Positions 45,554 through 52,962 of a DNA stretch of 52,962 nucleotides are shown here, piece by piece. Source of the DNA: Akkermansiaceae bacterium (lineage in GTDB: Bacteria; Verrucomicrobiota; Verrucomicrobiia; Verrucomicrobiales; Akkermansiaceae); NCBI GenBank assembly GCA_030725745.1, contig JANRFH010000001.1, forward strand, positions 1 through 52,962, read 5' to 3'. The notes under the pieces are model-generated. The model saw nothing but the letters and a program-made list of their open reading frames with translations, was not told the origin of the DNA and searched no databases. Position 1 is the stretch's first letter. Each line of letters begins with the position of its first letter. Position numbers and translations under genes: made by a program.

Positions 45554-46570
45554 TCAAGCGAACTGGGAGAGGAAGCGGGTGTCGTTTTCGATGAGAAGGC
45601 GGATGTCGCGGATGCCCCAGCGGATCATGGCGAGGCGGTCGAGACCCATGCCGAAGGCGAAGCCGGTGATTTTGGTGGGATCGAGGGCGTTGTCTTTGCG
45701 GGTGGCGTTGATGGATTCGAAGACGGCGGGATCGACCATGCCGCAGCCTGCGACTTCGATCCAGCGGGGGGGCTGGCCTTTGATCTGGAGTTTCACGTCG
45801 ATCTCGAAGGATGGCTCGGTGAATGGGAAGAAGTGGGGGCGGAAGCGGACTTCTGTGGAGGTGCCGAACATTTCGTGGAAGAAATATTCGAGCGTGCCTT
45901 TGAGGTCGGGGAGGGTGACGTCTGTATCGACGAACAGGCCTTCGAGCTGGTTGAAGACGGAGAGGTGGGTGGCGTCGATCTCGTCGCGGCGATAGGCGGA
46001 GCCGGGGGCGATGATGCGGATCGGCGGAGCAGCGGTTTCCATGGTGCGGATCTGCACGCTGGAGGTGTGGGTGCGGAGGAGTTTTCCGGAGTTGAAATAG
46101 AACGTGTCTTTCTCGTTGCGCGCCGGATGGTCGGCGGGGGTATTGAGGGCGTCGAAGCAGTGGTATTCATCTTCGATTTCGGGGCCTTCTGCGAGCGCGA
46201 AGCCCATGCGGCGAAGGATCTGGATGGCTTCGTCGCGTATGAGGGTGAGGGGATGGAGGCCGCCGGTGGGGAGGGCGCGGGCGGGCAGGGTGAGGTCGAT
46301 GCCGGAGAGTGCTGCTTTGTCGGCGACTTCCTGGAGGGCTGCCTGTTTTTCATCGATGGCTGAGGTAATGGCCGTGCGGGCGGCGTTGAGCGACTGGCCG
46401 AAGGCTGCTTTTTCCTCGTTTGGGATGTCTTTGATGAGTGCACCGGCGAGTGAGAGGGTGCCTTTTTTCCCGATGGAGGCGACACGCGCGTCGTCGAGGC
46501 TGCGCTCATCGGTGGCGGTGGCGATGAGTTCTAGGGCTTGGGACTGGATGGAGGCGATTTGCTCGTTCAT
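45554..46570 (-). CDS. pheS: Phenylalanyl-tRNA synthetase alpha chain
   Basis: 338 residues from the ATG at 46570 (MNEQIASIQSQALELIA), the usual length. The frame is open further upstream through the MITE-like element, but that part is not PheS. Class II motifs: HPLTLIRDEAIQIL, then LLRTHTSSVQIR (motif 2 region), RRDEIDATHLSVFNQLEGL and GCGMVDPAVFESI, FAFGMGLDRLAMI (motif 3). First gene of the pheS-[cassette]-pheT operon. The MITE-like element stands 78 bp upstream and may affect its promoter. Confidence 0.95.
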   Translation of the reverse strand: MNEQIASIQSQALELIATATDERSLDDARVASIGKKGTLSLAGALIKDIPNEEKAAFGQSLNAARTAITSAIDEKQAALQEVADKAALSGIDLTLPARALPTGGLHPLTLIRDEAIQILRRMGFALAEGPEIEDEYHCFDALNTPADHPARNEKDTFYFNSGKLLRTHTSSVQIRTMETAAPPIRIIAPGSAYRRDEIDATHLSVFNQLEGLFVDTDVTLPDLKGTLEYFFHEMFGTSTEVRFRPHFFPFTEPSFEIDVKLQIKGQPPRWIEVAGCGMVDPAVFESINATRKDNALDPTKITGFAFGMGLDRLAMIRWGIRDIRLLIENDTRFLSQFA

Positions 46571-46648
46571 GGGCGGGGGCAAGGGGATAGCGGAGAGGAG
46601 GGGACGGGGCAAGAGTTTGGTTTGGTGTCGGTTCTGCCATTCTAGGAA

Positions 46649-46864
46649 CAGGGCTCCCTCGTTTTGGATTATCAACCGCGAATGGACGCGAATAGACGCG
46701 AATAAGAGTGGATATTTGTACTTCAAAGGCACCAAATTCGCAAAGTTTGACCCATTGTAGGTGACGATAGTCGGGATACCGGCGTAAAGCGGACCATTCG
46801 AAGGATTCAATTGCAATCGATTTGCGTCCATTCGCGGTTCCTTCTTCAAAATGAGGTAGCCCTA
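46649..46864 (-). mobile_element. MITE-like element, copy 2 (inverted relative to copy 1)
   Basis: Ends AGGGCTCCCTCGTTTTG (two changes from copy 1) and the complement of AGGGCTACCTCATTTTG. The flanking direct repeat attctaggaa (46639-46648 and 46865-46874) is a 10-bp target duplication. It is 10 bp shorter than copy 1, missing exactly one 10-bp GAATGAACGC unit near the left end. It lies between pheS and the truncated ABC exporter gene. The remaining bases of the 46571-47029 gap contain a 52-codon frame (47026-46868, minus) without recognisable similarity. Confidence 0.9.
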
Positions 46865-47029
46865 ATTCTAGGAAGCTTGGTGCTTGTTCGCGGTGGGCTG
46901 GGATGCTTTTCTAACTACGTAAATTTCCCCCTTAGCTTTGTCAGATACATCAGAAAGCCAGAAGTCACCACCGAAAGCTGGCAAACGGAACGTAGCGAAT
47001 ATTTGGGCGATTCTGCTCTTGCGCATAAG

Positions 47030-47998
47030 TTACTGAAAAAGATCAACGGAGAGGGGGAGCATCTTTTGGCGCTGGAAGTTGCTGAGGTGATCCTTGTGGA
47101 GCGTAAGTTTGACGAGTTTGCTCTGGAAGACTGGTTCGGCGCGCATCGCTTGGATTTCCTCAGGAGCTTTCAATGCTCCGCCGACGAGGGTGGCGAGGCT
47201 GAGGTGTTGCTCCTGGACGGCGGTGGTGTCCGCTTGGAGGAATTTGCCCATCTTGTTGACGATCCACGGGGAGGTGAGGGCGAAAATTACGGTGATGCCG
47301 AACATGACCCAGACACCGTTGAATCCGAGAATGGTGAAGACTGCTGGCCCGGCGGTGAGACTGAGCAATGCTTGGTAGATCGTGAAGCCGATGACCGCGA
47401 TGGCAACGATCTGAAGCACCGGCTCGATGAGAAGGCGGCGCAATGCTCCGGCCATCTGGTTGGCGTATTGGTTAACGATCATGGTCAGCCGGTCGGAGTC
47501 ATTCTTGTGGAAGAAACCGGGTGGCTGACGGAGGAGCTTGGAGAAAAGATCGGCTTTCACGCCGTTGGTGATCGCGCCGTCGAGCTTGGCGATGAGGAGC
47601 TGAAATCCGAATTTTCCGATCAGGAGGGCGACGGTGAAGCTGATCCAGAAGCCGTAGGTGGTGAGGAGGTTGAAACCGCCGACGGTGGGGGCGTTTGCCG
47701 CACTGCCTCCGGATGCGAAGTGGTTGGTCAGCTTGCCCATGAAGACCGCCGCCTGTTGTGGCAAAATCGTCTGAACAAGAAGGTGGCCGATCACATAGGC
47801 GATGATCATGCCCACATGTCCTTTGAGATAGGTGCCTCCGAATTTTCGCAATACGGAAAACTTAAAGTCTCCTGCACTATCGGATCCACCACCCGGAGGT
47901 GAACCGGCTCCTGGAGGCGGGGCTCCTTGTCCGGCTGAAGCAGCACTAGGTGGTGGGCCACCCTGTGCTGGGGCGGAATTTTCCGGGGAGGGACACAT
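47030..47998 (-). pseudogene. Truncated ABC exporter (membrane domain only)
   Basis: 322 residues: a Pro/Gly-rich N-terminus, then a type-1 ABC exporter membrane domain (GKLTNHFASGG, LFSKLLRQPPGFFHKNDSDRLTMIVNQYANQMAGALRRLL). The protein stops in the middle of that domain (SVDLFQ) with no last helix and no Walker A/B ATPase. Downstream frames do not resume it, and the MITE-like element lies 165 bp further on. It is best read as a remnant. A genuine half-transporter with a separate ATPase is unlikely, since the domain itself is incomplete. Confidence 0.7.
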
Positions 47999-48417
47999 AA
48001 ATTCTTACGGGGGATTGGGGGGGAGAATGATGGATCAAATTAAACCGAGGAATTGTTGGGTTTTTTTGGGCGCCAGTTCAAACAGAAACTAATCAAATTA
48101 TTATGATTGCCTCATTTTTATCATTCATCCGCTATCGGGAGAAGTAATTCGAACGGCAAAGACGCATTGGATTCTTAAATCAATCCAATGCACCTTCTCA
48201 AGCTCAGTGCCTTTGTTGCTTCGTGGTTCAATCACATAGCAAAAACCCAGTCCACATATTGAGATGAGAGGAGTTTGCCGCCAAGTTTGTCAAGAAAGCC
48301 AAGCCTAGGTTTATTGATACGAAACGAGTAAATATTACAAGGTTGGCAAACTAATCTGCCTTAGCCGTTGAAATATTTCCCGTTCAGGTGCTCTGCAGAG
48401 CGACGCTCCTTGGGCTT
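47999..48417. other. Intergenic region with decayed repeats and a REP-like palindrome
   Basis: No gene seen. Contents: a hairpin GCATTGGATT...AATCCAATGC (48164-48191); a reverse-strand motif TTGAACCACGAAGCAACAAAG (48203-48231), a familiar type of intergenic repeat; a degenerate arm of the pheS-pheT cassette type (48275-48303, TTGCCGCCAAGTTTGTCAAG); and the palindrome at 48382-48412, directly after the pyrG stop codon. Confidence 0.6.
48382..48412. repeat. REP-like palindrome, copy 2
   Basis: GGTGCTCTGCAGAGCGACGC with CTCCTTGG; the inner CTCTGCAGAG is a perfect palindrome. Reverse orientation of the sequence at 45-74. It lies 6 bp after the pyrG stop codon and could fold in the transcript end. 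Confidence 0.5.
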
Positions 48418-50040
48418 TTAGTCCAATTCCGCAGCTGCTTTCTTGAGTGCGGCATCGATGAAGCCTGAGAAGAGGGGATGCGGGTGGTTCGGCTTGGAAA
48501 GGAACTCCGGGTGGAACTGGGCGCCGACGTAGAACGGATGTTCGGCGAGTTCGACGATTTCCACGAGGCCTGCTTCTGCGGAAACGGATGATATGACCAA
48601 TCCGCCCTCCTGAAGCCTGTCCTGGTAGTCGGAATTCACTTCGTAGCGGTGGCGGTGGCGCTCGACGATGCGCTCTTTTCCTCCGTAGAGGTCGGATGCT
48701 TTGGTGCCGGCGAAGAGGATGGATTCCGAAGCGCCCAATCGCATGGTGGCACCGAGGGTGTCGATTCCTTTTTGCTCTTCCTGGAGACAGATGACGGGGT
48801 GCGGGGTCTCCTTGTCGAATTCCGTGGAGTTCGCGCCCTCGAGCCCACACATGTTCCGTGCGTATTCGATGGTGGCGATCTGCATGCCTAGGCAGATGCC
48901 GAAATAAGGGATGTTGTTTTCACGGGCATACTTTGCGGCGCTGATCTTGCCCTCGGTGCCGCGGTCGCCGAAGCCACCGGGGACGAGGATGCCATCGACG
49001 TGACCGATGACGGCTTCCGCGCCGTGATCCTCGATGGCCTCCGCCTCGATGCGGACGATCTGGACGCGGGTGTCGTGATGGGCACCTGCGTGGATGAGGG
49101 ATTCGTAGATGGATTTGTAGGCGTCCTGGAGCTCGATGTATTTCCCGGCGACGGCGATGGTGACCTTGTGCTTCGGGTGGATGACGCGTTGGACGAAGTT
49201 TTCCCATTCCTCAAGGTTCGGCGCGGGGGTGTGGCCGAGGCCGATCTTGTCGACGACGAGGCGGTCGATCTTGTCGCGGCGGAGGTCGAGCGGGCACTCG
49301 TAGATCGTGTGATCGACATCGCGGAAGGCCACGACGTTCTTTTTCTCGACGTTGCAGAACATCGCGATCTTGCGACGGTTGTCCTCATCGAGTTCGGTTT
49401 CTGTGCGGCAAATGATGATGTCCGGCTGGATGCCGAGTTCGCGGAGTTTCGCGACGGATTGCTGGGTGGGCTTGGTCTTCGCTTCGCCGGCGGCCTTGAT
49501 GTAAGGGAGCAGGGTGACGTGGATGAAACAGACGTTTTCCTTGCCGACTTCTAGGGCGAACTGGCGTAGGGCTTCGATAAAAAGGAGGCCTTCCATGTCG
49601 CCGACGGTGCCGCCGATTTCGGTGATGAGGACATCGACCTCGGGATTGTCTTCCGTGACCTTGTGCATCCGTTCCTTGATCTCGTCGGTGACGTGGGGGA
49701 TGAACTGCACGGTTTTGCCGAGATAGTCGCCACGACGTTCCCTCTTGATGACGGAATCGAACACCTGCCCTGAGGTGAGATTGTTCATTTTGGAAAGGAT
49801 GCCTGAGGTGAAACGCTCGTAGTGGCCGAGGTCGAGGTCGGTCTCTGCGCCATCGTCGAGGACATAGACCTCACCGTGCTGGTAGGGCGACATGGTGCCG
49901 GGGTCGACATTGAGATACGGGTCGAACTTCTGCATCAGGGTTTTGAGCCCGCGCGCTTCGAGCAGGGTTCCGATGGAAGCTGCGGCGAGGCCTTTTCCGA
50001 GTGATGAGACGACGCCGCCTGTGACGAAGATGTATTTCAT
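48418..50040 (-). CDS. pyrG: CTP synthase
   Basis: 540 residues, full length. Synthetase domain starts [24 protein letters not shown] with the P-loop, and contains [38 protein letters not shown]. The class I glutaminase domain has the GICLGMQ nucleophile elbow and GAQFHPEF. It makes CTP from UTP with glutamine. It follows kdsB by 21 bp on the same strand, so the two form an operon linking CTP supply with CMP-Kdo formation. Confidence 0.97.
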   Translation of the reverse strand: MKYIFVTGGVVSSLGKGLAAASIGTLLEARGLKTLMQKFDPYLNVDPGTMSPYQHGEVYVLDDGAETDLDLGHYERFTSGILSKMNNLTSGQVFDSVIKRERRGDYLGKTVQFIPHVTDEIKERMHKVTEDNPEVDVLITEIGGTVGDMEGLLFIEALRQFALEVGKENVCFIHVTLLPYIKAAGEAKTKPTQQSVAKLRELGIQPDIIICRTETELDEDNRRKIAMFCNVEKKNVVAFRDVDHTIYECPLDLRRDKIDRLVVDKIGLGHTPAPNLEEWENFVQRVIHPKHKVTIAVAGKYIELQDAYKSIYESLIHAGAHHDTRVQIVRIEAEAIEDHGAEAVIGHVDGILVPGGFGDRGTEGKISAAKYARENNIPYFGICLGMQIATIEYARNMCGLEGANSTEFDKETPHPVICLQEEQKGIDTLGATMRLGASESILFAGTKASDLYGGKERIVERHRHRYEVNSDYQDRLQEGGLVISSVSAEAGLVEIVELAEHPFYVGAQFHPEFLSKPNHPHPLFSGFIDAALKKAAAELD

Positions 50041-50061
50041 GAAGTTAAAAGTGGAAAGTAA

Positions 50062-50829
50062 TCAGTGGACAGTGGAAGAAGAGGTGAGGATACGTTCGAT
50101 CTCCTGAGCCTGCTCCGGGGTATCGACGCCTGGGGAGGTATCTGCGGTCGGGATGACGCGGATGTTGGCTCCGTTTTCGAGGGCGCGGAGCTGTTCGAGG
50201 GATTCTGCGAGCTCTAGGGGAGATGGCTCCCAAGTGACGAAAGTTTCGAGGAAATCGCGTCGGTAGCCGTAGATGCCCTTGTGGCGCAGGACGTTTAGGC
50301 CGGGCACGGGGTTGCGGAAAAAGGGAAGGGGAGAGCGGGAAAAATAGAGGGCGTGGCCGTTCTTTTTCAGCACCACCTTGACGATATTTGGATCGGCGAC
50401 GGCGGGATCGGAGGGATCGAGCGGGTTCGCTGCGGTCACCATGTGCAAGTCCGGATCATCAAGAAGTGCTTGCGCGAGTTCGTCGATGAGGGTGGGGTCG
50501 ATGAGGGGTTCATCGCCCTGAATATTGAGGACGTGAGTGGCCTCGGGATAGGATTTTGCCGCCTCGGCTAGGCGGTCGGTGCCGGTGGGGTGATCCGGTG
50601 AGGTCATGACGGCCTTGCCACCGAAGGCTGCGACAGCATCGGCGATGCGGCTGTCATCCGTAGCGACGAGGATTTCGGAAAGAAGTTTCGTAGCCTTGCA
50701 GCGCTCCCAAACGTGCTGGATCAAGGGTTTGCCCGCAATCAGATGAAGGGGCTTTCCGGGGAAGCGTGTAGACCCCCAACGGGCTGGGAGTATGCCGATA
50801 ATTTTCGGTTCTGGGTCAGTTTCTGGCAC
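50062..50829 (-). CDS. kdsB: 3-deoxy-manno-octulosonate cytidylyltransferase (CMP-Kdo synthetase)
   Basis: 255 residues. Signature ILPARWGSTRFPGKPL at the N-terminus, LVATDDSRIADAV, SPDHPTGTDRLAEAA and VLNIQGDEPLIDP. It activates Kdo with CTP for lipid A core synthesis, which implies a Gram-negative envelope. It sits upstream of pyrG. Confidence 0.96.
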   Translation of the reverse strand: MPETDPEPKIIGILPARWGSTRFPGKPLHLIAGKPLIQHVWERCKATKLLSEILVATDDSRIADAVAAFGGKAVMTSPDHPTGTDRLAEAAKSYPEATHVLNIQGDEPLIDPTLIDELAQALLDDPDLHMVTAANPLDPSDPAVADPNIVKVVLKKNGHALYFSRSPLPFFRNPVPGLNVLRHKGIYGYRRDFLETFVTWEPSPLELAESLEQLRALENGANIRVIPTADTSPGVDTPEQAQEIERILTSSSTVH

Positions 50830-50950
50830 GCAATGGAATAGGTTGCGCCACCCTATGGGAGTGCAGCCTCAAACGGCAAGATCGGTTTCGGAAAAACTTC
50901 AGGGGTTCTGAGAGGTTTCAACGCAGAGGCTGGGGTTTTGGGGAAGAGGA

Positions 50951-51100
50951 TGAACCGCCAAGTTCGTCAAGAACGCCAAGGAAGAGGTGTATTTGAACCG
51001 CTAAGACGCAAAGGCGCTAAGGAAGAGGTATCGGAATGAGAGTGGCTGGGATTCCTGACTCCTGACTCCTGTAGCCCTAGGCTTGGCGAACTTGGCGGTG
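50951..51100. repeat. Inverted pair of AACCGCCAAG-type repeats without a gene
   Basis: Left arm ACCGCCAAGTTCGTCAAG (50954-50971) and right arm CTTGGCGAACTTGGCGGT (51082-51099) are inverted with one mismatch. The arms resemble those of the pheS-pheT cassette. Between them lies a further related motif, GAACCGCTAAGACGCAAAGG (50995-51014). No gene is enclosed. It looks like an empty or deleted version of the cassette. Confidence 0.7.
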
Positions 51101-51110
51101 AAAAATGGAT

Positions 51111-51884
51111 TTAGTCCCCACCACCGCAACCTCCGCCACATCCTCCACCACCGCCGCAGCCACTATCGCCCCCGCCGCTATTGCCGCCATGTCCGCCTCC
51201 TCCGCAGCCGCCTCCGAAAAAGCCACAACCGCTACCTCCGCCTTTGCCACCTCCGCCACCTTTTTTGGCGATGGCAATGATGCAAAACACGACAAAGATG
51301 AAGATGAACAGAATGAAGATTCCAGTGCCATCTCCGGTGGCTGCGAGGTGCATACCGCAGCTTGCGAGGGGGATGGTGAGACCTGCGGCGATGGCGAGGT
51401 TCGTCACATGGCGTTTCTTCAGGATAAAATGGGAAGATGTGTCGATGCGGCGGAAATCCTGTTTCCCGAAGCGGATTTCAGAAGGTGGCCAGATTTCCGG
51501 AGGTGGTTCTGTGCCGAAGGCTTCGCGGTAGGATTCGAGGGTGAGCTGATACCAATCGCCGAATTTAGAGCGCTCTGCCGATCCGCCTTTAGTGGGGCCG
51601 TGGTGGAGGCGGAAGCCGAGGGTGTCTTTGCAAAGATCCTGCCAATAGCTGCGTGTGTAGCAGAGATGGAGATGCCATGCCTGATCGACGGCGTCTGATG
51701 GAGTGACCGCGTGGCCAGAGCTGGCGCACAGGTAGATGAACTTCCGGTATTCCTTCAGAACTGATTCTGTAAATGCTGCCGACCAGCCGTTCTCCCGAGC
51801 GAGTCGCTCCGAGAAACGTAGGCCGGAAGATGGGTCGTCTAGCGGGAAGGATTTGATGCGGTTCCAGAGTTGCGCGTCTTTCAT
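51111..51884 (-). CDS. Glycine-rich domain protein with a membrane anchor
   Basis: 257 residues. The N-terminal half has VDQAWHLHLCYTRSYWQDLC and GFRLHHGP, the histidine and aromatic pattern of the GRDP-like family (PF07173), shared with eukaryotic glycine-rich proteins. A region near residue 160 (LAIAAGLTIPLASCG) and a stronger helix at about 188-208 (GIFILFIFIFVVFCIIAIA) anchor it. The last ~45 residues are almost all Gly, Cys and Asp, with repeated G-C-G. The cysteine-rich tail could bind metal, but function is unknown. It ends inside the repeat-rich gap after kdsB. Confidence 0.8.
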   Translation of the reverse strand: MKDAQLWNRIKSFPLDDPSSGLRFSERLARENGWSAAFTESVLKEYRKFIYLCASSGHAVTPSDAVDQAWHLHLCYTRSYWQDLCKDTLGFRLHHGPTKGGSAERSKFGDWYQLTLESYREAFGTEPPPEIWPPSEIRFGKQDFRRIDTSSHFILKKRHVTNLAIAAGLTIPLASCGMHLAATGDGTGIFILFIFIFVVFCIIAIAKKGGGGGKGGGSGCGFFGGGCGGGGHGGNSGGGDSGCGGGGGCGGGCGGGD

Positions 51885-51965
51885 CGCCGGGGAGGTTATC
51901 CCAATTGATGAAATAGAAGGAAGTCAGGAATCAACTGTCTCGCATTTTGCCGAGGCAATCTCGGA

Positions 51966-52508
51966 TCAGTGGTCGTGGCCTTCGTGATCGTCATGACCTT
52001 TCTCGCCGTGGGCGCAGTTGCAGGCGTATTCGAGGTGGACGCAGGTGGGGCATTCGGCGAGATTGATGTTGAATCGTTCCGTGACGTTGTCGGCGTCGGG
52101 GGCGGTTTTGATCTGGAGGATAATGGGGATGTTTTCGCCTTCGGGGAGGGCGACATCGGAGAGGAGGGCTCCGGCCTCGCCGCTGGCCTCGAAGGTCATG
52201 CGGGTGGGTGCGGAGCGTTCGCCGCCGATGGCGGAGATGACGGGAGCTTCTAGGACGACGGGTTTGTTGTCATTGTCGAGGAAGGTGAGAAGGATCTTGC
52301 GGTCTTCGGTGACGAAGAACTCTACGTGCGGCTCGGTGGCGGTGATGATGCGGCCTTTGTTGGGGCCTTCGATGGTTTTGACATCGGCGTGGGTTTCCTC
52401 GCTGTGGTCAGCGTGGTCGTGGTCTTTGTGTGCGTCCTCTTCGGCAAAGGCCGGGTGGGCGAAGGCGAGGAGGGCGGCGGTGAGGGCGATGGTTGTTTTT
52501 GTTTTCAT
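51966..52508 (-). CDS. Histidine-rich periplasmic protein of a heavy-metal efflux locus
   Basis: 180 residues from the ATG at 52508 (signal peptide KTKTTIALTAALLAFAHPAFA). His- and Asp-rich stretches follow the signal (AHKDHDHADHSEETHAD) and end the protein (CAHGEKGHDDHEGHDH), with the motif CPTCVHLEYACNC. These are metal-chelating patterns. It lies 202 bp downstream of the RND efflux gene on the same strand, so it is a probable metal chaperone of the system. Metal not determinable. Confidence 0.8.
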   Translation of the reverse strand: MKTKTTIALTAALLAFAHPAFAEEDAHKDHDHADHSEETHADVKTIEGPNKGRIITATEPHVEFFVTEDRKILLTFLDNDNKPVVLEAPVISAIGGERSAPTRMTFEASGEAGALLSDVALPEGENIPIILQIKTAPDADNVTERFNINLAECPTCVHLEYACNCAHGEKGHDDHEGHDH

Positions 52509-52559
52509 GGTTTGTTTGATGTGAGTTGGGTTGTGGATATTCATTTGAAATGGGATTTT

Positions 52560-52650
52560 AACCGCGAATGGACGCTAATTTACGCGAATCTGGGGTTTGT
52601 GGCTGGGGGTTGTGTGTGATTTTACCACAGAGACACGGAGAACACAGAGG
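52560..52650. repeat. Two intergenic repeat motifs
   Basis: 52560-52589 holds AACCGCGAATGGACGC and a second ACGCGAAT unit, as in the ends of the MITE-like elements. 52624-52650 holds ACCACAGAGACACGGAG followed by a second ACACAGAG unit, another widespread type. The two copies of GGGGGTTGTG beside it (about 52605 and 52663) suggest a local duplication. Confidence 0.6.
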
Positions 52651-52710
52651 TTTTGATTTTGGGGGTTGTGCGTGATTTGGGGGTCTTTTTGAGGTTTAGA
52701 GTTTAAAGTT

Positions 52711-52962
52711 TCAGACTGTGGCTTCGGAGTTCAGGGCGATGGCGCGTTGGGCGGCTTTTTTACCGAAGAGCCAGAACATGGCGGGGGTGACGGCCATGTC
52801 TAGAAAGGTGGAGGAGATGAGTCCGCCGACGATGACGACGGCGACGGGGTGGAGGATTTCTTTTCCTGGCTGATCGGCAGCGAGGACGAGGGGGATGAGG
52901 CCGATGCCGGCGGAGAGGGCGGTCATGGTGACGGGGATGAGGCGTTCCTTGGTGCCGCGGAT
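52711..52962 (-). CDS. Heavy-metal RND efflux transporter (CusA/CzcA), C-terminal end only
   Basis: The frame is open to the window edge (52962), so only the last 83 residues are seen: ERLIPVTMTALSAGIGLIPL, then ILHPVAVVIVGGLISSTFLDMAVTPAMFWLFG, the characteristic last two membrane helices of HME-type RND pumps. The protein would export Cu, Ag, Zn, Co or Cd across the envelope. Confidence 0.88.
   Translation of the reverse strand: MRGTKERLIPVTMTALSAGIGLIPLVLAADQPGKEILHPVAVVIVGGLISSTFLDMAVTPAMFWLFGKKAAQRAIALNSEATV

Noticed and set aside
45395-46363. 322-codon frame antisense to pheS
   Set aside because: Acidic, low-complexity shadow of pheS.
46571-46849. N-terminal extension of pheS through the MITE-like element
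   Set aside because: PheS begins at MNEQIASIQSQ (46570). The extra residues derive from the element and from DNA with no homology to the enzyme.
46868-47026. 52-codon frame on the minus strand after the ABC remnant
   Set aside because: No similarity recognised, no clear ribosome site, and it runs into the target duplication of the element. Kept only as a note.
46811-47902. 363-codon frame antisense to the ABC exporter remnant
   Set aside because: Acidic shadow frame. It starts inside the MITE-like element and shows no domain.
50951-51100. CRISPR array
   Set aside because: The repeated motifs are irregular in length and orientation with no spacer pattern and no cas genes.

Overview
The window looks like a chromosomal segment of a Verrucomicrobiota bacterium, probably of the Verrucomicrobiales (Akkermansiaceae/Verrucomicrobiaceae-like). 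This is inferred from the PVC-type CxxCH dehydrogenase, a PEP-CTERM remnant, several families typical of the phylum, and many intergenic repeats of the AACCGC(G/C)AA type. No plasmid replication, conjugation, prophage or CRISPR genes were seen. Genes sit on both strands in short operons.

Layout. 1-7.2 kb: a secreted PVC-type dehydrogenase, a broken VWA/repeat protein, a short inverted-repeat element with target duplications, and a large TPR/beta-helix membrane protein. 7.7-10.9 kb: an MscS channel divergent from a ClC chloride-channel gene split by a frameshift. 11-20.4 kb: a secreted hypothetical, metX with a small membrane gene, RNase D, a GHL10 hydrolase, a zinc-ribbon protein, a double thioredoxin, a pair of C-terminally anchored coiled-coil proteins and a CDF transporter. 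20.4-28.3 kb: outer-membrane protein, lipoprotein, DUF4250 protein, a histidine kinase (with an in-frame stop) plus NarL-type regulator plus TPR protein, CstA and tRNA-Tyr(GUA). 28.4-40.1 kb: a PEP-CTERM remnant, then an L-fucose locus. This has a divergent LacI/AraC hybrid regulator, class II aldolase, RhaB-type kinase, fucose isomerase, an Mqo/Lqo-family dehydrogenase, fucose mutarotase, a GH95-like fucosidase and a DUF6786-like secreted protein. 40.3-42.7 kb: two tandem membrane-anchored VWA paralogues. 42.7-50.8 kb: pheT, a GxxExxY nuclease-like gene in an inverted-repeat cassette, pheS, a truncated ABC exporter, pyrG and kdsB. 51.1-52.9 kb: a glycine-rich protein and the end of a heavy-metal RND efflux locus.

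How the genes work together. The fuc locus encodes release of L-fucose (GH95), anomer conversion (FucU), isomerisation (FucI), phosphorylation (RhaB-like) and cleavage to DHAP and L-lactaldehyde (aldolase). The Mqo-family gene inside the operon could be a lactate:quinone oxidoreductase for the resulting lactate. The most unusual structure is a perfect 31-bp inverted repeat that tightly brackets a PD-(D/E)xK-like GxxExxY gene and fits exactly between pheS and pheT. Related short-period repeats recur in other intergenic spaces and form the ends of a two-copy miniature element. Five genes carry lesions of different kinds (14-bp tandem duplication plus nonsense, +1 frameshift, nonsense, degenerate remnant, truncation). 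These are either recent gene decay or, for the single-base ones, assembly errors.
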